In this document: in pieces, positions 1 to 6,680 of the stretch
Position numbering within the stretch: position 1 is the first letter of the stretch
Layout: every line of letters starts with the position of its first letter
Assembly: GCA_964462985.1 (NCBI GenBank)
Contig: CAYXAA010000062.1
Location: 1-14,640, forward strand
Direction: 5' to 3'
DNA length: 14,640 nucleotides
From: CAYXAA01 sp964462985
Lineage (GTDB): Bacteria; Pseudomonadota; Alphaproteobacteria; Rhizobiales; Stappiaceae
Notes under the pieces: model-generated
What the model was told of the DNA's origin: nothing
The model's database searches: none
The model's input: only the letters and a program-made list of their open reading frames with translations
Program-made: the position numbers and the translations under genes

Positions 1-331
1 GCGCGATGCGGCGGGCGGCAACTAACGGGAAGGAGACGTTGCCGCATGCGAGAGGGCGGCAACCGAGGCCGCCGGCCTTTCGTCTGCACCTTCGCCCCAC
101 CCTCGGCCGTCATCCCCGCACGGAGGCGGCGATCACGCCGAGAGGGAGGCGGCCGCGGAGAACTTTTCAACACCAGGATCGGGAACAACCTCGTAGAGTT
201 GATGACGCTGAGGACGGAGGCAGCGGTGCAGCTGCCGCACAGCCGGTTCTTGCAATTCGACCGGCTTTCTCTATGGTCCGCGCCAGCAGAATGACCGTCG
301 CCGGCAGACCGCCCGCGGCGCCGGATTGCCG
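1..331. other. Upstream non-coding stretch, no gene supported
   Basis: No convincing gene is visible before the glycosyltransferase at 332. The two plus-strand open frames here (6-335 and 46-294) are Arg/Pro-rich with no recognisable domain and look like chance frames in GC-rich DNA. An AAGGAG at 30-35 does precede the ATG at 46, so a small protein is not fully excluded. Small repeats are present. GCGGCAAC at 15-22 is complementary to GTTGCCGC at 38-45, and GGGCGGCAAC occurs twice (13-22 and 54-63). Nothing else was recognised apart from the weak promoter candidate at 250-277. Confidence 0.5.
250..277 (+). promoter_or_regulatory. Candidate sigma70-type promoter for the glycosyltransferase cassette
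   Basis: TTGCAA (250-255) and TATGGT (272-277) are separated by 16 bp. They lie about 55 bp before the ATG at 332, so a transcript would have a leader of about 48 nt. Each hexamer only partly matches consensus and no other evidence supports it, so this is a weak call from spacing and position. Confidence 0.3.
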
Positions 332-1480
332 ATGAACACCACCGCTCGCCAGACAAGCCCCGTCGTGGAGGATGCGCCCGTCGCAGCGCCGGCCGCGCCG
401 GAACTGACCGTCGTGCTGCCGACCTACAACGAGCGCGACAACCTGCCGCTGATGGTGGAGCGCCTCGGCCGCGTGCTGGCGGGCGTCGCCTACGAGATCG
501 TTGTGGTCGATGACAATTCCCCCGACGGCACCGCCGACGTCGGCCGCGCCATCGCCGCGCGCGACCCGCGGGTCCGGGTGATCCGCCGGGTCGGCCGCCG
601 CGGCCTGTCCGGTGCCTGCGTCGAGGGCATGCTGGCCTCCTCGGCCGAGGTCGTCGCCGTGATGGACGCCGACCTGCAGCACGACGAGAGCCTGTTGCCG
701 GAGATGCTGGGACGCCTGCGCTCCGGCGCCGTGGACCTTGTCGTCGCCAGCCGTCATGTTGAGGGCGGCGATGTCGGCGAGGGCCTGTCGAAGATCCGGG
801 CCGCCGGTTCGGGGCTCGCCAACCGCCTTGCCCGGCGCCTGCTCAACGTCACGCTCTCCGACCCGATGAGCGGCTATTTCATGATTCGGCGCGCCGAGGT
901 CGAGCGCCTTGCACCGAAACTCTCCTCGCAGGGCTTCAAGATCCTGCTCGACATCGTCGCCACCGCCCGGGGCAGCCTCCGCATCGCGGAACTGCCCTTC
1001 ACCTTCCGCGAGCGCCTTCACGGCGACAGCAAGCTCGACACGCTGGTGGCGCTCGACTACCTGGGATTGCTCGTGTCCAAACTGTTCGGCGACCTCGTCT
1101 CGGTCCGCTTCCTGATGTTCGGTCTCGTCGGCGCCTCCGGCGTCGTGGTGCATCTCGTCGCGCTCAAGGCTGCCCTCGAGCTCATCGGGCTGCCGTTCAA
1201 TGCCGCCCAGACACTGGCGACCGTCGTCGCCATGACGACCAACTTCTATCTCAACAACCGCCTGACCTACCGCGACCGGCGGCTCACCGGCCTTGCCGCG
1301 CTGCGCGGCCTGCTGAGCTTCTACGCGGTGTGTAGCGTCGGCGTGCTTGCCAACGTCGGCGTCGCCAACCTGATCTACGAGCGCGAGCCGATCTGGTGGC
1401 TTGCCGGCGCCGCCGGCGCGGCAATGGGTGCGGTCTGGAACTATGCCGCAAGCTCGGTGCTGACATGGCGCAAGGCCTGA
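332..1480 (+). CDS. Polyprenyl-phosphate mannose synthase-like GT2 fused to GtrA domain
   Basis: This predicted inner-membrane protein of 382 residues is inferred to transfer a sugar from a nucleotide donor to a polyprenyl phosphate lipid carrier. The N-terminal GT2 domain (about 25-240) resembles dolichol-phosphate mannose synthase: VVLPTYNERDNLP near 27-39, VVDDNSPDGT at 58-67, the acidic MDADLQHD at 111-118, SDPMSGYFMIRR at 176-187 and FRERLHGDSKLD at 225-236. From about 258 to 378 a GtrA-type domain with about four membrane helices follows (MTTNFYLNNRLTYRDRR at 301-317), probably for flipping or anchoring the lipid-linked sugar. ATG 332 is preferred over TTG 326; no clear Shine-Dalgarno is seen. 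The 3' end overlaps the ArnT-like gene by 16 bp, indicating translational coupling. The sugar (mannose, glucose or an aminosugar) cannot be told from sequence. ArnC-like is an alternative label. Confidence 0.9.
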   Translation: MNTTARQTSPVVEDAPVAAPAAPELTVVLPTYNERDNLPLMVERLGRVLAGVAYEIVVVDDNSPDGTADVGRAIAARDPRVRVIRRVGRRGLSGACVEGMLASSAEVVAVMDADLQHDESLLPEMLGRLRSGAVDLVVASRHVEGGDVGEGLSKIRAAGSGLANRLARRLLNVTLSDPMSGYFMIRRAEVERLAPKLSSQGFKILLDIVATARGSLRIAELPFTFRERLHGDSKLDTLVALDYLGLLVSKLFGDLVSVRFLMFGLVGASGVVVHLVALKAALELIGLPFNAAQTLATVVAMTTNFYLNNRLTYRDRRLTGLAALRGLLSFYAVCSVGVLANVGVANLIYEREPIWWLAGAAGAAMGAVWNYAASSVLTWRKA

Positions 1481-3009
1481 GCGTCGAAAAGCCGGCGGCA
1501 GCATCCGACACGGACCCCTTGTCCTGGTGGCTGAGGCCGGCGGGACTGACCGCGCTGATAGCCCTGCTCACCGGCCTGCGCCTTGCCACCGCCGCTTGGT
1601 CGGGGCTTGCCGAGGACGAGGCCTATTACCGGCTCTGGGGCCTCAATCCCGCGCTCGGCTATTACGACCATCCGCCGATGGTCGCCTGGTGGATTGCCCT
1701 TGGCCAATGGATCGCCGGTGATACCGCGCTCGGCGTCCGCCTCGTCGGCGTGCTTTCCGCCGCTCTCGGCTCGCTGCTGCTGTGGCGCACCGCGGCGCTG
1801 CTGTTCGGCCGGGCGGTTGCCGGTTGGTCGGTGCTGCTCTTCAACGCCACAATCCTGATCGGCGTCGGCAGCCTGATAGCCACAGCCGACGCCCCCTCGG
1901 TCCTGTTCTGGGGCCTCACGCTCTGGGCCCTCGCCGAACTCATCAAAAGCGGCAACGCCAACTGGTGGCTCGCTGCCGGCCTGTTCGCCGGCCTTGGCCT
2001 TGATTCCAAATATTCCGTTCTCTTCCTCGGAGCGGGCATCGTGCTCTGGCTGCTGCTGGTGCCGTCCGCCCGGCGCTGGTGGCTGTCGTGGCAGCTCTGG
2101 GCCGGCGGTGTGCTGGCGATCGCGGTGTTCTCGCCGGTGCTCGTCTGGAACGCGGCTCACGACTGGGCTTCGTTCGCCAAGCAATTCGGACGCGCCGTGC
2201 CCGAGGGCTGGACCCTGCGCTATCTCGGCGAGTTCATCGGCGCAATCGTCGGCCTGCTCAATCCGTTCGTCGCCGCGCTCGCCGTTGTCGGCGCCGGCCG
2301 TGCCGTGCGTTCTACGGCGAGGGGCGAGCCGGGTCCGGCGCTGCTGGTGCTGACCACCGCGCCCTTCCTGGCGTATCTGACCTTTCACGCCTTCCACGCC
2401 CGGGTTCAGGGCAATTGGCCCGCTCCGCTGTTTCCGGCGCTCACCATGGTCGCCGCGCTTGCCGCAGCAAACCCGCCGGCGGCCCTGCGCGGCCTGTGGC
2501 GCGGCACGGCGGTGGCCGCGGTGCCGCTCGGCGTCGCGCTGTCGCTCATCGTCTATCTCCATGCCGTCACGCCGCTGACCGGCGCCTTCGCCCGCAAGGA
2601 TCCGACCCATCAGATCCGCGGCTGGGACGCCTTGGCCGCCGACCTGAAGACCCTGCGGCAGCAGGCCGGCGCCGCCTGGATCGCCACCAACAGCTACAGC
2701 CTCACTGGCGAACTCGCCTTCGCCTTGCGCGGCAAGGTGGCGGTAGAGCAGCTCACCGAGCGCATCCGCTATGTCATGCAGCCGCCGCTCGATACCGCCA
2801 CGATTGCCGAACCGGGGCTGTTCGTTGCCGAGAAGCGGCGCGATCCCGACGCCGAATGGCTGCGCGAGCGCTTCGCCGAGGTTGAGCAGATCGGGACGCT
2901 GCAGCGCAAGGTCAAGGGCACCGTTCTTGAGGATTTCGTCGTCTACCGGGTGGCGCGGCCGATCAACGACCCGCGCGATCCGGTCTATCCGCTGCCGGGC
3001 AGCCGCTAA
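1465..3009 (+). CDS. ArnT/PMT-like polyprenyl-phosphate-dependent glycosyltransferase
   Basis: This polytopic inner-membrane protein of 514 residues belongs to the GT39/GT83 (PMT/ArnT) group. Members move a sugar from a polyprenyl-phosphate carrier to lipid A, another glycan or protein on the periplasmic side. The first periplasmic loop has the family's acidic pair and aromatic motif: AEDEAYYRLWG at 49-59 (acidic D51/E52) and GYYDHPPMV at 65-73. ATADAP at 139-144 and GLDSKYS at 178-184 also fit. Many hydrophobic helices run through about residue 380, followed by a soluble periplasmic C-terminus. ATG 1465 lies inside the end of the preceding synthase gene, which would supply the lipid-linked donor. 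The frame opens further upstream, but that part only overlaps the previous gene. The acceptor is unknown; lipid A or another envelope glycan is an inference from the family. Confidence 0.88.
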   Translation: MAQGLSVEKPAAASDTDPLSWWLRPAGLTALIALLTGLRLATAAWSGLAEDEAYYRLWGLNPALGYYDHPPMVAWWIALGQWIAGDTALGVRLVGVLSAALGSLLLWRTAALLFGRAVAGWSVLLFNATILIGVGSLIATADAPSVLFWGLTLWALAELIKSGNANWWLAAGLFAGLGLDSKYSVLFLGAGIVLWLLLVPSARRWWLSWQLWAGGVLAIAVFSPVLVWNAAHDWASFAKQFGRAVPEGWTLRYLGEFIGAIVGLLNPFVAALAVVGAGRAVRSTARGEPGPALLVLTTAPFLAYLTFHAFHARVQGNWPAPLFPALTMVAALAAANPPAALRGLWRGTAVAAVPLGVALSLIVYLHAVTPLTGAFARKDPTHQIRGWDALAADLKTLRQQAGAAWIATNSYSLTGELAFALRGKVAVEQLTERIRYVMQPPLDTATIAEPGLFVAEKRRDPDAEWLRERFAEVEQIGTLQRKVKGTVLEDFVVYRVARPINDPRDPVYPLPGSR

Positions 3010-3069
3010 GCGGCGACCTGATCCACGTAACCGCTTGATCGGACGGTGATTGTCGATATCGTCCGATCG

Positions 3070-3855
3070 ATGAAGCGCATCACCCTGACCTGCCCGGATT
3101 ACGGGCTTGCCTTCGGCGTCGACCGGGCGGTCCGCGAGCTCGTGGCCGCCGGCCGGCTGTCGGCGGTCGGCTGCATCGTCGCCTCGGATCTGTGGAGCCG
3201 CGAATTCCTGCCGTTGCGCGAGGCGGTGAATGCGCCCAGCCACGTCATGATCGGGTTGACCGTGGCCCTCACCGCGCCCTGGGCGCCGGTATCGGTCGAG
3301 GGCCAGAAGCAATTCGGCCCGCACTTTCCGCGGCCGCGCTGGTGGACCTGGCGCAGCACCTTTCACGTCCTGCCGTCCGATGCGCTGCGCGCGGAGATCG
3401 CAGCCCAGTTCGAGCGCTTCGTACGCTACTACCAGCGCGGGCCCGATTTCGTCACGGTTGCCGGCGGGCTGCACCGTTGCCGCGGCATCGCCCGGGCGCT
3501 GTTCGACAGCACCCGTGACTGGGTGGTGCCGCCCCTGATCGTCTCGCCGTTTCCGCCAGGTCCGGCAGCCGACCGGTTCCGCAGCCGCGCCGCCGAGAAG
3601 GGCCTGCTAATCCTGCCGCGCGGCGCCGACCTGCCGCAGGCATCCGACCCGGCCGCGGTCGCTGACCTGCTGTGGCGGCAGATCGACCGCGAGGTCGACC
3701 GCGCCGTCGTCGAGTGCCATCCGGCCGAGATCGATGACCGGTTGCGCCGGCTCGAGCCGCAGCTGCGGCTGGACATGCGCCGCGCCCAGCACGACCTGCT
3801 GTCGAGCGCCGCCTTTGACCGCCTGCTGATGCAGAAGGACGTGTTTCTCTACTGA
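3070..3855 (+). CDS. ChbG/YdjC (HpnK) family protein lacking the metal-binding histidines
   Basis: This 261-residue protein has the outline of the ChbG/YdjC carbohydrate deacetylase family. LTCPDYGLAFGVDRAVREL at 6-24 matches the family's ADDFGLSxGVNRAI block, keeping the second Asp (D10) but with Pro for the first. IGLTVALTAPWAPVS at 61-75 matches IGLHxxLT, with Thr64 for the metal-binding His. PDFVTVAGGLH at 125-135 matches PxxVDxHQHVH, with Thr129, Ala131 and Gly133 for Asp, His and His. The late HPG-type block survives as ECHPAEIDD at 216-223. The fold looks kept, but the mononuclear metal site seems lost, so a deacetylase reaction is doubtful. ATG 3070 starts the family homology; GTG 3046 is an alternative and neither has a strong Shine-Dalgarno. 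It lies 60 bp after the ArnT-like gene and is probably co-transcribed with it. Confidence 0.8.
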   Translation: MKRITLTCPDYGLAFGVDRAVRELVAAGRLSAVGCIVASDLWSREFLPLREAVNAPSHVMIGLTVALTAPWAPVSVEGQKQFGPHFPRPRWWTWRSTFHVLPSDALRAEIAAQFERFVRYYQRGPDFVTVAGGLHRCRGIARALFDSTRDWVVPPLIVSPFPPGPAADRFRSRAAEKGLLILPRGADLPQASDPAAVADLLWRQIDREVDRAVVECHPAEIDDRLRRLEPQLRLDMRRAQHDLLSSAAFDRLLMQKDVFLY

Positions 3856-3898
3856 GCCATCGGAAAGAGGATGCGGCCAAAGCGTGCCGCTGTAACGA

Positions 3899-3932
3899 AA
3901 AACGGCTCCCCGCGGGGAAGGGGAGCCGTTTT
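3899..3932. terminator. Perfect 13-bp hairpin terminator, probably bidirectional
   Basis: AAAACGGCTCCCC (3899-3911) and GGGGAGCCGTTTT (3920-3932) are exact reverse complements with an 8-nt loop. The plus-strand copy ends in TTTT. The minus-strand copy ends in TTTTT, because an extra A precedes the left arm. It lies 44 bp after the stop of the ChbG-like gene and ends the envelope cassette. Confidence 0.85.
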
Positions 3933-4004
3933 CGGGAGGACATCAGCTTGGGAGGAGTAGCCAATATCGATGACACAGATATAGGCGCCCTTTCGCCAGG
4001 GAAA

Positions 4005-4020
4005 AGTGATCGGCATCACA
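4005..4020. promoter_or_regulatory. Putative Crp/Fnr-family operator
   Basis: AGTGA-TCGGCA-TCACA fits the CRP pattern TGTGA-N6-TCACA at nine of ten arm positions. The inner GTGAT and ATCAC arms (4006-4010 and 4015-4019) are perfect inverted repeats around CGGC. The site lies 325 bp upstream of a Crp/Fnr-family gene whose recognition helix carries the CRP-type Arg-Glu...Arg residues. Autoregulation is therefore plausible, although the distance to the start codon is long. Confidence 0.5.
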
Positions 4021-4344
4021 AAATCTGCGGTCGTGCGCTCGGCCAAATCCCGTCCTGGTAGACGCGGGCGTCAGGGGCTTGCGGCTTCGGCGAGGCGACG
4101 GGCCGGCCGTTCAAGGGAAGGGTGGGGACGACGTGCGCCTAGCACTTTGAAACCGATCGCTTTTCTCACGCCTTATTCATTCCGCTTTCCCGCCGCTTGC
4201 TCTAGAATGGCCTGAGCAGGGGTTTGGTGGGGTAAGCGCAATTTCGATCGACAGATCGGCGCCGGAGGGCCTGCCGCCGCCGCGACCGTGCTTTTCCGGT
4301 TGCGCGCGCGGACCGACGGCGCGCGTCAGGAAGGGGCGTGATTG

Positions 4345-5034
4345 ATGGTCGAACTAAGACATTTTCTGGATAACAGCTTTTCTCTCACGGGCTTGTCGGC
4401 GGACCTGGCCGAGGGATTGTACGCGCTGGCACGGCCGATGACGGTCAAGCCCGGCGCGATCCTGTTTGAGACCGGAGACCCGGGCAACGGCTGCTATGCG
4501 ATCCTGGAAGGCTCGCTGAAGGTCGCGATGATGAGCATGGACGGTGACGAGCAACTGCTTGCCGTGCTTGGCCCCGGCAGCATCGTCGGCGAACTCGCCC
4601 TGCTGGACGGCCGCTCGCGCTCGGCGACGGTAACGGCGCTCAAACCAACGCGGCTCGCCTTCATCGACAAATACACCTTCGAACGTTTCGCCGATGACAA
4701 TCCGGCGGTCTACCGCCACATGCTGTCGATCGTCGGCAAGCGTCTGCGCCAGGCAAACGACGTCCTTGCTGCCCGCTCGTTCCTGCCGCTGCCGGGCCGC
4801 GTCGCCCAGACCCTGCTGCAGCTTGCCGAGACCTTCGGCAAGCCGGTCGACCGCGGCCGCATCCTGATTCACTACAAGCTGTCCCAGGCCGACATCGCCA
4901 ACATGGCCGGCGCTGCCCGCGAGAACGTCAGCCGCGTCCTCAACGACTGGAAGCGCGCCGGGACCGTCAGCCGCATCTCCGGCTACTATTGCCTGGAAGA
5001 TCTGAAGTTCCTGGAACAGGCCTCGACACTGTAG
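4345..5034 (+). CDS. Crp/Fnr-family transcriptional regulator (CRP-like)
   Basis: This 229-residue DNA-binding regulator has an N-terminal cyclic-nucleotide-binding beta-roll (about 10-115), a dimerisation helix (about 120-145) and a C-terminal winged helix-turn-helix. The phosphate-binding cassette is intact: GSIVGELALLDGRSRSATV at 78-96 has the Gly-Glu-Leu and Arg-Ser-Ala elements of cAMP-binding members. No N-terminal cysteine cluster is present (only C50 and C216), so it is not an iron-sulfur Fnr. The recognition segment LSQADIANMAGAARENVSR (179-197) places R192, E193 and R197 as E. coli CRP places R180, E181 and R185, predicting a TGTGA-type half-site. ATG 4345 follows AGGAAGGGG (4328-4336) at good spacing; TTG 4342 is less likely. 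The gene is convergent with nsrR, 18 bp apart. The effector and regulon are unknown. Confidence 0.92.
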   Translation: MVELRHFLDNSFSLTGLSADLAEGLYALARPMTVKPGAILFETGDPGNGCYAILEGSLKVAMMSMDGDEQLLAVLGPGSIVGELALLDGRSRSATVTALKPTRLAFIDKYTFERFADDNPAVYRHMLSIVGKRLRQANDVLAARSFLPLPGRVAQTLLQLAETFGKPVDRGRILIHYKLSQADIANMAGAARENVSRVLNDWKRAGTVSRISGYYCLEDLKFLEQASTL

Positions 5035-5052
5035 TGCCGGACGCCGCCGGCC

Positions 5053-5499
5053 TCAGGCCTCTGCGGCCACGATGCCGGCCGGCCACTCCGGCGGCCTGGG
5101 GGTTGCGGCGAGAATGTCGGCAAGCGTGTGCCGGTTGAGGTCGCGGACGAACGCCCCGGCTGCCTCGTGCATCGCCTGCTTCAGCCGGCATGATGGCAGG
5201 AAGACGCAGACGGTATCGCGATTTTCCAGGCATGAAACCAGCGCGAAGTCCGGCTCGACGATGCGCACGACCTCGCCGATCAGGATTTCCTCGGGCCTCG
5301 CCTGCAGCCGGATGCCGCCGCCGCGGCCGCGTGTCGAAGCGACGAGGCCGCTATGCGCCAGCTTGGCGACGATCTTCATCAGGTGTGACTTTGGCAGGGC
5401 GAGCCGGATGGCCGCACTCTCCACGGTCTGCGGCTCGTCGACGGAGCCGAGCAGCATCAGGACGCGGAGCGCGAAGTCGGTGGCCTGGCTGAGGCGCAT
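5053..5499 (-). CDS. nsrR: Rrf2-family nitric-oxide-sensing repressor NsrR
   Basis: This 148-residue Rrf2-family repressor has an N-terminal winged helix-turn-helix: MRLSQATDFALRVLMLLGS at 1-19, LPKSHLMKIVAKLAHSGLV at 35-53 and the wing STRGRGGGIRL at 55-65. The sensing region carries three cysteines (C90, C98, C104) in SCLENRDTVCVFLPSCRLKQA. This is the NsrR arrangement, in which an iron-sulfur cluster is destroyed by NO. LNRHTLADIL at 121-130 is the usual NsrR tail. It is transcribed divergently from a truncated haemoglobin gene, the expected kind of target. ATG 5499 is the natural start. Inverted repeats in the gap suggest that NsrR controls both genes. Another Rrf2 member such as IscR is less likely, given the cysteine context and the neighbour. 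Confidence 0.88.
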   Translation of the reverse strand: MRLSQATDFALRVLMLLGSVDEPQTVESAAIRLALPKSHLMKIVAKLAHSGLVASTRGRGGGIRLQARPEEILIGEVVRIVEPDFALVSCLENRDTVCVFLPSCRLKQAMHEAAGAFVRDLNRHTLADILAATPRPPEWPAGIVAAEA

Positions 5500-5518
5500 G
5501 GCGGATCCAAAACATTCA

Positions 5519-5533
5519 AATCAAATATTGATT
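5519..5533. promoter_or_regulatory. Palindrome in the nsrR/haemoglobin gap
   Basis: AATCAA-ATA-TTGATT is a perfect 6-bp inverted repeat with a 3-bp spacer, in an A+T-rich island 20 bp from the nsrR start. Immediately beside it, AACATTCA (5511-5518) is the exact reverse complement of TGAATGTT (5573-5580) on the haemoglobin side. The element may be part of the nsrR promoter/operator. It does not match an Fnr site, because the half-sites face the opposite way. Confidence 0.4.
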
Positions 5534-5557
5534 TTAGCGTCGAGCCATGTCACTTGA

Positions 5558-5580
5558 AAGATGCAACTCAGATGAATGTT
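5558..5580. promoter_or_regulatory. Putative NsrR operator
   Basis: Two 11-bp arms flank a single central C at 5569. The left arm is AAGATGCAACT (5558-5568). The right arm AGATGAATGTT (5570-5580) reads AACATTCATCT on the other strand and matches the left at 8 of 11 positions. Length, single-base centre and AAGATGC-type half-site agree with the NsrR box described in gamma- and betaproteobacteria. It overlaps the proposed haemoglobin start at 5572, so either it acts at the very start of the transcript or translation begins at 5587. Confidence 0.5.
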
Positions 5581-6051
5581 AAACCGATGACCAGTCTCGA
5601 TATCCGCCCGGCCGGCGACCGCTCCCCCGTTCACCCCGACATCGACCCGCAGACGATCGCCCGCCTGGTCGACATCTTCTACGGCCGCATCCGCGAACAT
5701 CCGCGGCTCGGGCCAATCTTCGAGTCACGGCTCGCGGGCCGCTGGCCCGAACACATCGCGACCATGAACCGGTTCTGGAACTCCGTGCTCCTGAAGACCG
5801 GGACCTACAAGGGTCGGCCCGTTCCTGCACATCTGGCGCTGAAGACGATCAAATCGGACGACTACGGCCAGTGGCTGGCGCTGTTCAGAACCGTGGCCCA
5901 TGAGGTCTTTCGCGAAGAAGCGGCTGCGGCGGTGATCGCCGTTGCCGAGCGCATCGCCGAGAGCCTGTGGCTTGCAACGTTCGGCTTTCCGGGCATTGAA
6001 CGGCCTGAATGGCTTTCGGCGGGCGGGCGTACGGAAGCACGGCGTGCTTGA
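5572..6051 (+). CDS. Group III truncated haemoglobin
   Basis: This small haem protein of 159 residues in the 2-on-2 globin family (TrHb3, as in Campylobacter Ctb) probably binds O2 and NO and helps protect against nitrosative stress. The B-helix block LVDIFYGRIREHPRLGPIF at 32-50, the E-helix WPEHIATMNRFWNSVLL at 58-74 (H61 at the likely distal E7 position) and YKGRPVPAHLAL at 79-90 (H87 as proximal F8 histidine) are the TrHb3 hallmarks. The late W133 in ESLWLATFG also fits. The gene faces nsrR with 72 bp between start codons. The start is uncertain: ATG 5572 has a poor GAAAG 11 bp upstream, ATG 5587 has none, and the frame also permits TTG 5554. The 186-bp gap after it shows no clear terminator. 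Confidence 0.88.
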   Translation: MNVKPMTSLDIRPAGDRSPVHPDIDPQTIARLVDIFYGRIREHPRLGPIFESRLAGRWPEHIATMNRFWNSVLLKTGTYKGRPVPAHLALKTIKSDDYGQWLALFRTVAHEVFREEAAAAVIAVAERIAESLWLATFGFPGIERPEWLSAGGRTEARRA

Positions 6052-6237
6052 GGCGTTTGTCTTGACCGCCAAGCTTCGCGTTGCGCGATCTTCGCCGAAG
6101 TCTCCGCGCCGCTGATGCTTTCCGCCTTGGCGCGGTGGCCTCTCACTACATTACCAAACCCCTTTGCCAGTTGCTCTTTTCAGCATTCGCCCCTTGTCCT
6201 AAAGTCATTCTGAGGACCGGCTGGCGGAGGGTGCGGC

Positions 6238-6672
6238 GTGACGGATGTGAAGGCGGTGGCGGGCGAGGGCACGGTGTCGGAGACACCGCGGGGTGAGCTG
6301 ACCACCCGCACCATGGCGATGCCTGCCGATACCAACGCGGCGGGTGACATCTTCGGCGGCTGGGTGCTGTCGCAGATGGACATTGCCGGCGGCATCGCCG
6401 CCGGACAGCGCGCCCGCGGCCGGGTCGTGACCGTCACCGTTGACACGATGAAATTCATCCGCCCGGTCCACGTCGGCGACGTGCTCTGCGTCTATTCCGA
6501 GGTTGAATCGGTCGGACGCACCTCGATGAAGATCCATCTCGAGGCCTGGGCACTGCGCCATCGCTTCGGCTATCGCGAGAAGGTGACGGAAGCGACCTTC
6601 ACATTCGTTGCGGTCGACGAGGACGGGCGGCCACGCCCCGTTCCGCCTCTCGACGGGCCACATACCGGATAG
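6238..6672 (+). CDS. YciA-like acyl-CoA thioesterase (hotdog fold)
   Basis: This 144-residue cytoplasmic enzyme is predicted to hydrolyse acyl-CoA thioesters. The family signature GDIFGGWVLSQMDIAGG at 36-52 is complete, with D48 at the position of the catalytic Asp of Haemophilus YciA. VTVTVDTMKFIRPVHVGDVLCVYSEV at 64-89 is the usual hotdog central strand block. The first 20 residues are variable and rich in small and charged residues. Start GTG 6238 follows GGCGGAGGG at 6223-6231; the next in-frame Met would cut into the conserved region. Substrate range cannot be told: YciA homologues act on many short- to long-chain CoA esters. The DUF1275 gene begins 8 bp after its stop on the same strand. 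Confidence 0.9.
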   Translation: MTDVKAVAGEGTVSETPRGELTTRTMAMPADTNAAGDIFGGWVLSQMDIAGGIAAGQRARGRVVTVTVDTMKFIRPVHVGDVLCVYSEVESVGRTSMKIHLEAWALRHRFGYREKVTEATFTFVAVDEDGRPRPVPPLDGPHTG

Positions 6673-6680
6673 ACAGACCG

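Larger units (their letters stand above)
3856..4344. other. Intergenic region between the ChbG-like and Crp/Fnr genes
   Basis: No coding sequence is supported in this gap of about 490 bp. The short frames on either strand (for example 3849-4046 minus and 4006-4215 plus) have no recognisable content. It holds a strong inverted-repeat terminator at 3899-3932 and a CRP-like palindrome at 4005-4020. Between about 4135 and 4205 the base composition becomes clearly more A+T-rich than the neighbours, as expected for a promoter region. TTGAAA at 4146-4151 could be a -35 hexamer, but no well-spaced -10 was found. The segment 4250-4330 is GC-rich and may form the 5' leader of the regulator gene. Confidence 0.6.

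Noticed and set aside
6..335. Plus-strand open frames 6-335 and 46-294 as possible genes
   Set aside because: They are Arg/Pro-rich with no domain and no codon pattern like the neighbours; only a modest AAGGAG precedes the ATG at 46.
167..3474. Very long minus-strand frames (for example 167-1504 and 1441-3474) opposite the glycosyltransferase genes
   Set aside because: They are antisense shadows produced by high third-position GC. Their translations are low-complexity, rich in Arg, Gly and Asp, and the sense strand carries clear families.
6052..6237. CGCCAAG and CTTGGCG inverted repeat in the haemoglobin-thioesterase gap as a terminator
   Set aside because: The arms are short, far apart and not followed by a T-run.
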